This document shows positions 18,937-27,870 of a stretch of DNA of 35,039 nucleotides, one piece after another. Position 1 is the first letter of the stretch. Each line of letters opens with the position of its first letter. The notes beneath the pieces are model-generated. The model was not told where the DNA came from. It was given only the letters and a program-made list of their open reading frames with translations, and did not search any database. The DNA is from Planctomycetaceae bacterium (GTDB lineage Bacteria; Planctomycetota; Planctomycetia; Planctomycetales; Planctomycetaceae). Location of the stretch: the NCBI GenBank assembly GCA_947476295.1, contig CANJQC010000050.1, forward strand, positions 1 through 35,039, read 5' to 3'. The translations under genes and the position numbers were made by a program.

Positions 18937-21379
18937 GGATGGCGATAAACGAGGTTGTCATACTGCCGTCTTCTGAATTCCAGACGCGGATTTCTCCGTC
19001 GTAGCTGCCTGAGGCGATCAGTTTACGACCAGGGTTGACGCTCAGGGTGTAGACCCAGTCGTTGTGACCTTCCAACTTACGAAGTTCAACACCGTCGGCA
19101 GCCTTATGTTCATGCACAGCGCGGTCGCCACTCGCAGAGAGAATCAGATCGCCAGGAAGAATCTGGATGCGAAAAATGTCGCCGCCAAATCCACTGATCG
19201 CTCGGACTTCTTTCGCATCGGCCGAATTCCAGATGTGCAGACGCCGATCGCTGCCACCGCTGACAACGGTTGTGCCGTCAGCAAGGAATGCCGCTGAATA
19301 AACAGGTTCACCGTGCCCGCTGAACGTAATCACCGGGTTGCCCGTCGCAGCTTCAAAGACTTTGCATGTCTTGTCACGACTGCTGCTGACTAAACGCTGT
19401 CCGTTGGCAGACCAGTTCACGTCCATTACCCAGTCCGCATGATCCTCGATCCGGACGACTTCGGCACCGTCTGCAACTTTTACAACGTTGATTGATCGAT
19501 CAGCACCGGCACATGCCAGCATCTGGCCGTCCGGACTGTAGCTAAGTGCGAACACCGCATCACGGGCTCGTACGAGCGTCCGAATGAGCTGACCGTCAGC
19601 CGCAGCAAACAACTTCATCTCACCCAGTTGCCCAGGTGTCCCAGCCGCAACAGCAAGAGTACTGCCATCAGCACTGAACTCAAGATCATAGATGCGTTCG
19701 GCGACGTTGGAAATGCGACGGATGAGTGCTCCGTCGGCTGTGTTCCAGACGAGTACTTCGTGATAACCGGAAGACGCCAACTGGTTGCCATCGGGGCTGA
19801 ACGCGACAGCCGTAACCGGAATTGCAACGTGGTATTCTGCTGGTGGCAGTGGCTGAGCCAGTTCCGGCATGACGTCGAACAGATCCGCTGTCAACGCAAC
19901 ACCTGCATCCAATGGTGCACCGACATTGATCCAGTGCTTTACGACTGCGATTTCCGCTTCGGACAGCGGATCGGCGTCTTTCGGCATCGAACCATCTTCA
20001 ATCATAGTGATCAGCAGAGACTCCGCGCTGTCGTGGGCAGTCACGGCAGCGCCGGATTCACCACCTTTCAAAAGTGATGCAAATGAATCCAGGTTCAGAC
20101 GCCCGCCTGGGCTGCGAGTGTTATGACAGGCGACGCAGCGTTGAGAGAAGATTGGTGCGATGTCGCGTGAGAACGAAACGAACCGGCCGAGTGGTTCCAG
20201 CGCCGCTTCGGCATGGCGACTCGCGACAAGAGATTCGCTGGCGATGATCTGGGATTCGGCCTGGAGTTTCTCCAACGATGGTTCAAGACCCGTGAGCTGA
20301 GCGTTCAACATCTTCTGCCACCGCTCACCGTCCGCTTTGACGTTCATCAGTTCGGTATTCTGGATATTTGCTGCAGCCAATGCATCCGTTGCTGTTTTCC
20401 ACGTCACTCGCAATGGTTCAGCAACAGCGACAGCTGCCTGATGTTCGGCGGTTGTCCTTTCCAGTTCCGTCTTTGCAACAGCAATTCGGGCGGCAAGATC
20501 GTTGCGACGAGCTGTGACCTGAGTGAGCAGAGTGTCGGTGTTGGCCTTTAGCGGAGCAAAACCTGCAATCGCTTTTTCCAGCCCTTGAATCGCAACCGAT
20601 GCGTCCGTTCCTGCCAGCTTTGACGCTTCTTGAAGCGTCTTGAGCGAGTTTTCCACGGACACGACTGAACTGGCAAGTGATTCAATCGACATTTTGGCTG
20701 CCTGGAGTTGTAGCTCCTGCGCGGCGAGCGTGGCACTTGTCCCATCCACACTGTTCTGCGCCGAAGTCATTGCAACCTGCGCCGCATTGACGGTCGCGTC
20801 AGCTGCATCCAAAGCGACCTTCGCTTCGTTCGCCTTTTTTTCCTGATCCGGACGCTGACCTGCGATGGCGGCGATTTTCTGTTCCGCGTCCGAAGTCTTG
20901 CTCCGCCATTCGACAGAGGATTTTCGCAACGCGGCAAGCTGATTCTGCAACTGTGTCTGAGCTGTCATCATGCTGTTAAGACGAGCCAACACACTGGCAG
21001 CCGTCAGGACAAGCTGGTCCGCGGCTTCTTGTTTCGGAAGGGAAGCCCTTAAATCAGAAAGCTGCTGGTCGAGTTGATCAGCAGTCTTCTGAAGCATCTT
21101 CACTTGTTCAGATTCTGTCGTTGCTCGCTGTTGCGCCTCATCGAGCTGCTTCTGCAGTTCCTGAACGCGCTGGATGGCCACAGCCGCAGCGCCTTGACCA
21201 AGCGTAAGTTCCCTTTCAGCGATCTGTTTCTGCAACGCCGTCTGTTCAACTCGAAGGCGCAATTGTTCAGCACCAGTCAATCGATCAGCGCCGGACGACT
21301 GATCGGCGGCGAAGGCAGTAGACAGGCACAAGACCAGTACTGTGGTCAGCATACGGCACGGCAGGTGAGATCGAGGCAT
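18896..21379 (-). CDS. Secreted coiled-coil / cytochrome-c-motif / WD40 protein
   Basis: 827 residues from ATG 21379; an extension to 21436 would place extra residues before the signal peptide. The signal peptide (PCRMLTTVLVLCLSTAFAAD) exports it. Residues about 30-400 are a long Ala/Gln/Glu/Leu-rich coiled coil. Near residue 416 there is one haem-binding motif, C-V-A-C-H, preceded by FSRDIAPIFSQR and followed by SPGGRLNLDSF and GGESGAAV, the planctomycete cytochrome-c-like (PSCyt1) pattern. Residues about 505-810 are WD40 blades (VAFSPDGNQLASSGYHEVLV, then VWNTADG and similar), enough for a propeller. In related proteins the coiled coil is usually absent or short. It is probably periplasmic; the partner is unknown. 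It ends inside the 3' end of the convergent methyltransferase gene. Confidence 0.88.
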   Translation of the reverse strand: MPRSHLPCRMLTTVLVLCLSTAFAADQSSGADRLTGAEQLRLRVEQTALQKQIAERELTLGQGAAAVAIQRVQELQKQLDEAQQRATTESEQVKMLQKTADQLDQQLSDLRASLPKQEAADQLVLTAASVLARLNSMMTAQTQLQNQLAALRKSSVEWRSKTSDAEQKIAAIAGQRPDQEKKANEAKVALDAADATVNAAQVAMTSAQNSVDGTSATLAAQELQLQAAKMSIESLASSVVSVENSLKTLQEASKLAGTDASVAIQGLEKAIAGFAPLKANTDTLLTQVTARRNDLAARIAVAKTELERTTAEHQAAVAVAEPLRVTWKTATDALAAANIQNTELMNVKADGERWQKMLNAQLTGLEPSLEKLQAESQIIASESLVASRHAEAALEPLGRFVSFSRDIAPIFSQRCVACHNTRSPGGRLNLDSFASLLKGGESGAAVTAHDSAESLLITMIEDGSMPKDADPLSEAEIAVVKHWINVGAPLDAGVALTADLFDVMPELAQPLPPAEYHVAIPVTAVAFSPDGNQLASSGYHEVLVWNTADGALIRRISNVAERIYDLEFSADGSTLAVAAGTPGQLGEMKLFAAADGQLIRTLVRARDAVFALSYSPDGQMLACAGADRSINVVKVADGAEVVRIEDHADWVMDVNWSANGQRLVSSSRDKTCKVFEAATGNPVITFSGHGEPVYSAAFLADGTTVVSGGSDRRLHIWNSADAKEVRAISGFGGDIFRIQILPGDLILSASGDRAVHEHKAADGVELRKLEGHNDWVYTLSVNPGRKLIASGSYDGEIRVWNSEDGSMTTSFIAIPKQSPDQTVAAQK

Positions 21380-21544
21380 AGTGAATCCCAAAGTGGAAGG
21401 CGGGAATCGGCATGTTGCAAATCCGCAACAGGACAATTAACACTAGGATTCAACTTATCAGACGCGATGTCAAGCTCACCGGAATCTGCAAACTTCAGCA
21501 TCTGGAAAATTGTATGACCAGTGCCATCGAATCAACTCATACAA

Positions 21545-21634
21545 TCAGCCCTTACGGTGCCGAATTTTGGCTCGCATACGGCGCTTCTTGCGACCAATTT
21601 TTCGCCGACCCTTACCCGTCTTCTTCGTACCCAT
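21545..21634 (-). CDS. 29-residue highly basic protein, probably ribosome- or RNA-associated
   Basis: An ATG at 21634 opens a 29-residue frame ending in TGA at 21545. Seventeen of the 29 residues are Lys, Arg or His, as in GTKKTGKGRRKIGRKKRRMR and the ending KIRHRKG. GGAG lies 11 nt before the ATG. The composition and the R-K-K-R-R-M-R run resemble the short ribosomal additions of the AURKAIP1/COX24 (mS38-like) and Thx types, but I cannot assign the family with certainty. It lies between the WD40 gene and tRNA-Cys, on the same strand as both. It is too short for ordinary gene callers and could easily be missed. A random 90-bp frame is unlikely to have such a composition. Confidence 0.65.
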   Translation of the reverse strand: MGTKKTGKGRRKIGRKKRRMRAKIRHRKG

Positions 21635-21791
21635 GAGCCAGTAATCTCCGGAATTCAAACTGAGTGCTAAGTTCTAAGGGGCGAAGAATAGCAAGCTAAG
21701 GGCTCCGGTTCAAACGTGGATCGCTTCCGTTCTCGAAGCGAAGCATTTGTGACCCTGCCCATGACAAAGAGCAAACTATCGTGACCTCAAC

Positions 21792-21833
21792 AAAAAAAGC
21801 CCGGCTGGCCAGACATGGCACAACCGGACTTTT
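21792..21833 (-). terminator. Intrinsic terminator of tRNA-Cys
   Basis: On the minus strand, AAGTCCGGTT pairs with AGCCGGGCTT, a 10-bp stem with two or three G-U pairs, and is followed by seven T residues (seven A at 21792-21798 on the plus strand). It begins about five bases after the tRNA's 3' end, so it clearly ends the tRNA transcript. Confidence 0.85.
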
Positions 21834-21837
21834 CAAG

Positions 21838-21910
21838 AGGGGAGAGTGGGAGTCGAACCCACGCGTGACGGATTTGCAATCCGTTGCCTTAGCCACTTGG
21901 CTATCCCCCC
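21838..21910 (-). tRNA. tRNA-Cys (anticodon GCA)
   Basis: 73 nt on the minus strand. The 7-bp acceptor stem is GGGGGGA with TCTCCCC, including one G-U pair; D arm GCC / GGC; anticodon stem ACGGA / TCCGT around the loop TTGCAAA, giving anticodon GCA; five-base variable region; T arm GTGGG-TTCGACT-CCCAC. The discriminator base is U, as expected for cysteine. CCA is not encoded. A terminator follows closely. There is no neighbouring tRNA. Confidence 0.97.
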
Positions 21911-22242
21911 AATGTTTTCGATTGGGCAGTTTGTAGCAACTTTGACGCCCCGACTGCCTCAGCGATTTATACCGAATGTATCGGCAGGCGGTCTACTGTC
22001 CTCCACTGAAATCCTGCTGAAAATCTGCCGCAACGCCAGATCCTGGAAAGCTGTGAATCGAGTTCTGGCCGATTTGTCCGGCTGGAAGTCTACCGGCTGC
22101 GGAGGAGAATCCGGCAAAATTAAGGACATCCGGGATTTCGCCGGGTTCGGGGGCTCATCGGTAGAACGTCAGAATTTCTGTGCGTAGGATGGCAAGCCCA
22201 TGCGGTTGCCGTTATGAACAAACTTCAAAAGGATCAATTGTC
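21911..22242. other. Intergenic region between tRNA-Cys and the unknown plus-strand gene
   Basis: About 330 bases. It must contain the promoters of tRNA-Cys (minus) and of the plus-strand gene at 22243. No clear promoter pair, dyad or repeat could be recognised. The in-frame extension of the following gene back to 22180 is not favoured because the ribosome site sits just before 22243. Confidence 0.4.
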
Positions 22243-23034
22243 GTGAAAGAAACTGAGGAACTCCTGATTGCCAAAGCTCGTGAGGCTGTCAGCCAGTGTA
22301 ACTGGGTTGTCGGCGAATGTGCGTCGAATTGGACGCAGCGTTACGCTCGCGGACGGACAGACTCGGAATTTGGTCAGATGGTGGGACTCAGCGGCGATCA
22401 GATTTTCCAGCGCCGTCGTGTGTGGGAAGCATTCGGTAACACCCACGAAAAACATACTGGCCTGAAATGGTCTTTTTTTTACGTTGCCCTGAACTGGGAC
22501 GACGCGGAAGACTGCCTTGACTGGGCTCAGAATTCCGACGCCACTGTTGCGGAAATGCGAGCATGGCGACGCGCTCAGCGGGGAGAAGATCTATTCGCGG
22601 AATCTTCGGAAGGGTACTCAGAATGGGCCGCTCCACTGGGGTTTGACACTTCAAATGTGCCGTTGTCGAGGGTTGTCGATCCGTCGCAGTTCACACCGAG
22701 TGGAATGGGCGAACGAGCTGGTACGCCCAGCAGTGATCGTGCGGGTACTGCGACGATGGACATGGTCGCACGCGATGCGGGTGACAACTACGCTCCGTTT
22801 CGAGCCGATGCGGGTTCGCCAGCTCCAAAGATTCGCGACTCAGAGCCTGGCTCGGAGCGCCAGGAACTGACGCCGGAACAATTCTGGAAGCGAGCATCAT
22901 CGATGATGGAGAAGCTGAGCAAGGCGCTGACCCCGAGAGTGTTGAAGGCTCTTGATAAGCAGCCTGAGTCTGTTCGTGTTCGCCTGCGCGACGCGTTGCA
23001 TGAAGTCGTGGAGAAGCTGGATGGGAATATCTGA
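22243..23034 (+). CDS. Unknown protein with a helix-turn-helix-like N-terminus
   Basis: 263 residues from GTG 22243, chosen because AAGGA lies 9 nt upstream. The N-terminal 110 residues form a compact helical region: ARGRTDSEFGQMVGLSGDQI followed by F-Q-R-R-R-V-W. This looks like a helix-turn-helix in which 'GLSGDQIFQRR' is the recognition part. It is rich in Trp (WNWVV-type and WSFFYVALNWDDAEDCLDWA). Residues about 125-215 are low-complexity (Ser, Gly, Asp, Pro), and the last 45 residues are helical (FWKRASSMMEKLSKALTPRV, then LRDALHEVVEKLDG). I do not recognise the family; it may be a planctomycete-specific DNA-binding protein. No operon partner: it faces BamA tail to tail, about 140 bases away. 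Confidence 0.7.
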   Translation: MKETEELLIAKAREAVSQCNWVVGECASNWTQRYARGRTDSEFGQMVGLSGDQIFQRRRVWEAFGNTHEKHTGLKWSFFYVALNWDDAEDCLDWAQNSDATVAEMRAWRRAQRGEDLFAESSEGYSEWAAPLGFDTSNVPLSRVVDPSQFTPSGMGERAGTPSSDRAGTATMDMVARDAGDNYAPFRADAGSPAPKIRDSEPGSERQELTPEQFWKRASSMMEKLSKALTPRVLKALDKQPESVRVRLRDALHEVVEKLDGNI

Positions 23035-23174
23035 GCCTTGCTTCCTGATCTTAATCGATACTCAGCTACCACGGGGTTGTGGCACCTGCATTTTCACCTC
23101 ACAACGAGGGATTAAGAGCAGGATCATGATTAAGAGTCGATTGGATCAACCGGACTTGAAAAGAGTCTTCAGTC

Positions 23175-26114
23175 TCAGCGATTGATGCCGACGTAGAAGC
23201 TGAAGATGCGTTGTTGGTCGTCGTCTTCTGCCAGAACGGGGAAGGCGAAGTCGAACGCGAGCGGGACGGGGCCCATGGCAGGAATGACGACGCGAAACCC
23301 GAAACCTACGCTGGTTCGAAACTTGCTCAGCGATACACTGTCATCTACTGTACCGAAGTCTGAAAACGCCACAACGTTGATCATGTCATCTGCAGTGACG
23401 GGAATTCGGTATTCAACCGTGCCGAGTGCCTGAAACGTACCGCCAGTGGTGAACCCGATCTCGCGTGGTGTCACGCCACGATAGGCAAATCCGCGAAATG
23501 ACTGAAATCCCCCCGCGAAGTAGCGTTCGAAGGTAGGGGTATCATTGCCGCTGACGCCGAGGTTCCCAGCCACCGTCAGGACATGGCGTCCTGTCCCGTC
23601 AGGTCGATTGTGCATGGTAAAGTACTGCCGCGCATCCACTTCAAACTTAGGGAATGTGAATTCGCCGAACGCCTGTTCGTAGCCACCGTCAAGGTAATGA
23701 CCTTCTGTCGGCATCATCGAAGAATCTCGCGTGTCATGCGTAGCTGAAGTACGCAGAGTGGACAGAAAATTGCTTCCAATAAAAGGCGTTACGCTGGCGG
23801 GCGTCGGAGTTTGCGGATTGTGCATGTTGACGTCTTCAAGACGTAAAGCCAGTGAGCCCGACCATTCCGGCGTAAACTGTTTTCCGAGTGAAACGCGACC
23901 GCCATATCGATCTTCGGTCCAGTCCGGATAAAAGCGATTGAAATAGAATCCACTCACGCCCAGGCTGTAGTCGGTGTACAGAAAATAAGGATCAGTCCAG
24001 CTCACAGCATAACGGCTGACTTGATTACCAGGCGCTGCTTCCACACGAAAACGCTGTCCGCCACCTCGCCAGGCTCGGCCTTCGATGATGTCAGACAATG
24101 TTGTTGGCGGACGAAGGATGTCGAAGTTCGATTCGTCCCACACAAACGACCCGACTAATCCGGAGTTACTGTTCACACCGGCACCAAACATCAGTCGTCC
24201 TGTGCGACCTTCAGCGGCATTGACATTGATGTCCAGCCAGCCAGGCGGCACTTCGCGGAACTGGCCCTGGTACGGGCTTCCGTCAAGAATCGCGTCTGTT
24301 CGCTTTGGAACCTGACCTGGGCTCTGGGCTCGAACGATTGGTTGTTCTGTTTCAACATTCTGCGAAGTCTCAAACGCCACAGGTTCGACAGAAAAAAATC
24401 TCGACGGCGTGACCGGACGAAATCCCATCAGGTCCGATTCGAAAACCGGGTGCGCGACGTTATGATCAAACTCAGCTGGCGGCGCGGATACCGGAGCCAA
24501 GTTCCGTTGATACTGCGGGCGAGCTTGCTTGCGCGTTTGGTCTTCGAGGTCATTAGCGCGATTGCCTGTGGCGGTGCGTGCTTCCTGTACTGGCAGACCC
24601 GGTTTTAGGGGTTGCTCAGCGTCGGGAGTTGCCTGCACGTCTGTCGCGCTAACATCTGCCCGTTCCATTTCATCGCGGCGCGTGAGCCATTGATAGTCCA
24701 AGTTTACGCTTTGCAACGCAGATCGCCGCGTGGCCCTTGAGAATTCCTGAGTCCAGTCATCGGGGCTGGATGGCGGTCCCTGTGCTCGATACGTTCGTGA
24801 ATCGCCAGAGAATCCGGATTGGCCAGGTTCCACCGGATCGAATTGAAACGCGATCCCCGGCTCAAACAACTGGCTTCCGTTAAGTCGCGAACGTCCACGA
24901 TTGATAATTCGAGGATCCGCCAGATCGCCCGGCTGAATCTGCAGTCGGTCTAAGGCGACCGTCTGCTTGGTATGAGGATGATCGCCTTCGTATGTGATGT
25001 TAATATCTCGTACGTAGCGCGGTCGATCTTCGTCAATTTCAAAGACCAGATCGACGATTCCTGGCTGCTCGACAAAATGCGGCACGGGGTCAACGGTGGC
25101 AAAGAAATGTCCTTTTTCACCGTAATAACCAAGCATCCGGCGCACATCTTTAGCAAGAGGATAAGCGCTATAATACTCATTTGGATGCAGTTTCGATTCA
25201 CTCTTAAGGCGATTCGTGGCGATTGTGGCATTGCCTTCATAGCGGATCTCGCGGACTTTATAGCGACGTCCTTCCGTGATCACAAAGTGCAGATTGACGT
25301 CCGAGCGATCTTTTGAAAACAACGGTTCGCCAGTCACCTCGACATCAAAGAACCCGACATTCTTGTAGTACCCTTTTAGCGCCTCGATATCCGCTGGGAT
25401 CGTATCGGGGTTATAGTTCCCGCCAAAAATCAGAATGGCTTCTTTACTGACCAGATTTTTCCGCAGATCTCCATTCCCCCAGAATTGATTCCCTTCGAAC
25501 GTTCGATCTTTGACCTGGACCTTCGGGCCTTCTGCAATCTGGAACACGACGTCACGATCGCCCGGATTGCCGCCTTTAAGCAGCGTGACCTTAACAAAGT
25601 AGTAGCCCTTGTCCTTGTATTCACGTTCAATACGATCGACCGCCTCGTGATTAGCCCGGGCATCGAATGGACTGCCAGCCTTCAGGCCTGTCCATGCCTT
25701 CAAATGCTTAACCTTAACCTTTTTATTTCCGCGGAATTCCACGCTCTGTACGATCGGCTTTTCATGAACGGTGTAAACCAGAATCAGCCCCTGCGGCGTA
25801 TCGTCGAGACGTTCATTCACATTGAAGAACCATCGCGTGGACATCAGTGATCGCTTGTCTTCGCGAATCAGTCGTTCGGAAATGGGCCGCTGTGGCTGAG
25901 CCTGAATTTTTTGCAGAATCACGGATTCAGGAATTGTCTGATTACCCTCGATGCGAATATCAGCAACCGTCACTTCACCTTCCTGTTGGGCAACCGTGAA
26001 AATAGGCTGGGAAAGCAACACGACGGCGATTGACACAATAGGCAGAACGCACGAACAAAACCACGCGCGGGCGAGGCATCGGATTCGCTGAATCTGAGCG
26101 TGCGAACTCGGCAT
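23175..26114 (-). CDS. bamA: Outer membrane assembly factor BamA (Omp85) with a large insert
   Basis: 979 residues from ATG 26114, where a signal peptide begins (AWFCSCVLPIVSIAVVLLSQ); an in-frame extension to 26264 lacks support. Four POTRA domains follow from about residue 46 (VADIRIEGNQTIPESVILQK; VQSVEFRGNKKVKVKHL; VKDRTFEGNQFW; VREIRYEGNATIATNRL), then a fifth (VRDINITYEGDHPHTKQTV). The fifth is interrupted after LNGSQLFEP by about 200 polar, Pro/Gln-rich residues (about 420-620) and resumes with GWLDINVNAAEGRTG. The C-terminal Omp85 barrel (about 625-979) carries the YFAGGFQSFRGFAYRG motif with the lid RGF. It ends in FSFYVGINR, so the usual C-terminal Phe is missing. BamA folds proteins into the outer membrane and its presence argues for a true outer membrane here. 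Confidence 0.93.
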   Translation of the reverse strand: MPSSHAQIQRIRCLARAWFCSCVLPIVSIAVVLLSQPIFTVAQQEGEVTVADIRIEGNQTIPESVILQKIQAQPQRPISERLIREDKRSLMSTRWFFNVNERLDDTPQGLILVYTVHEKPIVQSVEFRGNKKVKVKHLKAWTGLKAGSPFDARANHEAVDRIEREYKDKGYYFVKVTLLKGGNPGDRDVVFQIAEGPKVQVKDRTFEGNQFWGNGDLRKNLVSKEAILIFGGNYNPDTIPADIEALKGYYKNVGFFDVEVTGEPLFSKDRSDVNLHFVITEGRRYKVREIRYEGNATIATNRLKSESKLHPNEYYSAYPLAKDVRRMLGYYGEKGHFFATVDPVPHFVEQPGIVDLVFEIDEDRPRYVRDINITYEGDHPHTKQTVALDRLQIQPGDLADPRIINRGRSRLNGSQLFEPGIAFQFDPVEPGQSGFSGDSRTYRAQGPPSSPDDWTQEFSRATRRSALQSVNLDYQWLTRRDEMERADVSATDVQATPDAEQPLKPGLPVQEARTATGNRANDLEDQTRKQARPQYQRNLAPVSAPPAEFDHNVAHPVFESDLMGFRPVTPSRFFSVEPVAFETSQNVETEQPIVRAQSPGQVPKRTDAILDGSPYQGQFREVPPGWLDINVNAAEGRTGRLMFGAGVNSNSGLVGSFVWDESNFDILRPPTTLSDIIEGRAWRGGGQRFRVEAAPGNQVSRYAVSWTDPYFLYTDYSLGVSGFYFNRFYPDWTEDRYGGRVSLGKQFTPEWSGSLALRLEDVNMHNPQTPTPASVTPFIGSNFLSTLRTSATHDTRDSSMMPTEGHYLDGGYEQAFGEFTFPKFEVDARQYFTMHNRPDGTGRHVLTVAGNLGVSGNDTPTFERYFAGGFQSFRGFAYRGVTPREIGFTTGGTFQALGTVEYRIPVTADDMINVVAFSDFGTVDDSVSLSKFRTSVGFGFRVVIPAMGPVPLAFDFAFPVLAEDDDQQRIFSFYVGINR

Positions 26115-26308
26115 GTTCGGGCCTATGAATTGGGCGGAAACTGCATTGTGGCAGTCTTGCCCAGGAAGGAGAATCAACGGAATGGACCGGGATCGGCGGA
26201 TGGATTTGAGACAGGAGACGCGACGAGAAGCCGTAGCATTGCAGAATTCTACCGTTTGACTCAAGACGAGATGTCTGGAGAAATAATAATCTGTCTAGCG
26301 AGTGCGTC

Positions 26309-26432
26309 GTCAAGACAACGAATTGGGGCTGAATGTGTAGGCCGGACCAAGCGAAGCGCCGTTCCGGCAGGTCGGTCAAGTGCCGGAACTAGGCTCCGCT
26401 TGGTCCGGCCTACCCCAAAATCAAGTCTTGAC
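26309..26432. mobile_element. Palindromic intergenic element (MITE/REP-like), complete copy
   Basis: Terminal inverted repeats GTCAAGAC (26309-26316) and GTCTTGAC (26425-26432). Inside them, a perfect 17-bp outer stem: GTAGGCCGGACCAAGCG at 26337-26353 pairs with CGCTTGGTCCGGCCTAC at 26397-26413. Inside that is an inner 9-bp stem, GTTCCGGCA (26361-26369) with TGCCGGAAC (26381-26389). A second, truncated copy lies at 33688-33780. The element has no gene. Non-autonomous mobility is inferred from the terminal repeats and the second copy. Confidence 0.85.
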
Positions 26433-26561
26433 AAAACGCCAGCCTAAACTGTGATAGCCGCGTAATCTGTGGTGGCACCGGCAAAAGTGTCTTCCCCGCA
26501 GCCAATTTGATCATGTGGGCCTTGCCTGAGCTCGCGATTCTTCAAATCTGCAATTGACACA

Positions 26562-27584
26562 TCACGCTGCGGCGGATGAGTTGTTAGAAAATGGGAGCGT
26601 ATTTTGTGCCAGCGTATTTTGTCCCATCGAATGATGTACGAAAACATCGCGGGATGGAAACGGGATCGTGAATCCCCTTTCGTCGAAACCCAGTTTGATT
26701 TGTTCAATCAAATGAAATTTTACCGCGAGGAAGTTACTGCTCAGAACCCAAGGCCGAACGACGAAGTTCACGCTGCTGTCACCGAGTTCCGACACCGCGA
26801 TCACCGGCTCCGGGTTGGCCAGAATGCGTTCGTCTGATCGGACGACTTCTTCAAGGAATCGCCGCACAGCACGCAGGTCGTCGTGGTAACTGGTGCCAAT
26901 GATCAGATCGATTCGACGCTGCGGTTCCGCAGAAAGGTTGCGAATTGTCGCTCCGGTGAGGGTTGAATTCGGGACAATAATCCGCACATTGTCGGGCGTC
27001 TTGAGAATTGTACTGAAGATCTGAATTTCTACGACGTTGCCTGACGCGCTGCCAACGTCAATCATGTCTCCCACCCGGAACGGCTTGAAAAAGACCAGCA
27101 AGGCCCCGGAAGCGAAATTCCCCAGTGTACCCTGCAGCGCCATGCCGACCGCAAATCCTGCTGCTGCAAGTACAGCAGTTAACGAAGTCGTATCGACGCC
27201 CAGACAACTCAGCGACGCGATACAGACCGCGCCGAGCATCAATACGTATGCGACGTTTGAGACAAATCCCATTAGAGTCTGATCGACTCTGGCCTTCTTT
27301 GACGCTCTGACCATCATCGCGGATGCCAAGCGAGCGACCATGCGTCCGACAACAAAGACTGCAATCGCTGAAAAAACTTTCCCGCCATGCGCCAGAACAA
27401 GTCCCTTCAGCAAGTTGAGGTCAAGATACGACAGGAGTTGCCGAAAGAGCCATGGAAGAAACTCAACCTTTCCCTCCGACACGTCGGCCTGAGCGATCAA
27501 AAATGGTCGGAACGCACCTGCCAGACTTCCGGCGGAATCTGCGACATGATCCGTCAGATTTAGAACATCGAATGGTCGAGTCAT
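26562..27584 (-). CDS. Mechanosensitive channel, MscS family
   Basis: 340 residues from ATG 27584, which has TAGGA 8 nt upstream; the ATG at 27593 overlaps that site. Three membrane helices are visible, the third being the MscS pore helix: AAGFAVGMALQGTLGNFASG, then ALLVFFKPFRVGDMIDVG at the start of the cytoplasmic vestibule. The vestibule continues with IIVPNSTLTGATIRNLS. MscS channels release solutes on osmotic downshock. The C-terminus is odd: after FPSRDVFVHHS the protein ends in GQNTLAQNTLPFSNNSS, which is encoded by a tandem DNA repeat (26596-26625) and looks like read-through into intergenic sequence. Confidence 0.93.
   Translation of the reverse strand: MTRPFDVLNLTDHVADSAGSLAGAFRPFLIAQADVSEGKVEFLPWLFRQLLSYLDLNLLKGLVLAHGGKVFSAIAVFVVGRMVARLASAMMVRASKKARVDQTLMGFVSNVAYVLMLGAVCIASLSCLGVDTTSLTAVLAAAGFAVGMALQGTLGNFASGALLVFFKPFRVGDMIDVGSASGNVVEIQIFSTILKTPDNVRIIVPNSTLTGATIRNLSAEPQRRIDLIIGTSYHDDLRAVRRFLEEVVRSDERILANPEPVIAVSELGDSSVNFVVRPWVLSSNFLAVKFHLIEQIKLGFDERGFTIPFPSRDVFVHHSMGQNTLAQNTLPFSNNSSAAA
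26596..26625. repeat. Tandem 15-bp repeat inside the MscS 3' end
   Basis: AGCGTATTTTGTGCC (26596-26610) is followed directly by AGCGTATTTTGTCCC (26611-26625), one base different. On the minus strand it encodes the repeated GQNTL / AQNTL at the channel's C-terminus. Confidence 0.85.
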
Positions 27585-27870
27585 CCGTGACATCCTAGGA
27601 GAACAATGGAAACGATTGCCTGCACTGTATCCTGTACCTGCACAACTGGTAAACGTGAGTGTTCCCGTCGGGAATCTGGCCTGAATGCTGGGGAATCTGG
27701 GCAGGATGTATGAGTGGCATGAAAAGAATGATTCTTCGCCAGTCGAATGCCGATTCAGAAGAAACCGCACGGTCTGCGTTCTTGGAAGAGTTGCGCAGAT
27801 TTTGCCGCTGAGGCTTTAGAGGCTCAGTTTTTCCGGAACACGCACTCATTTGAGAGATGGGGTTCAAGCC

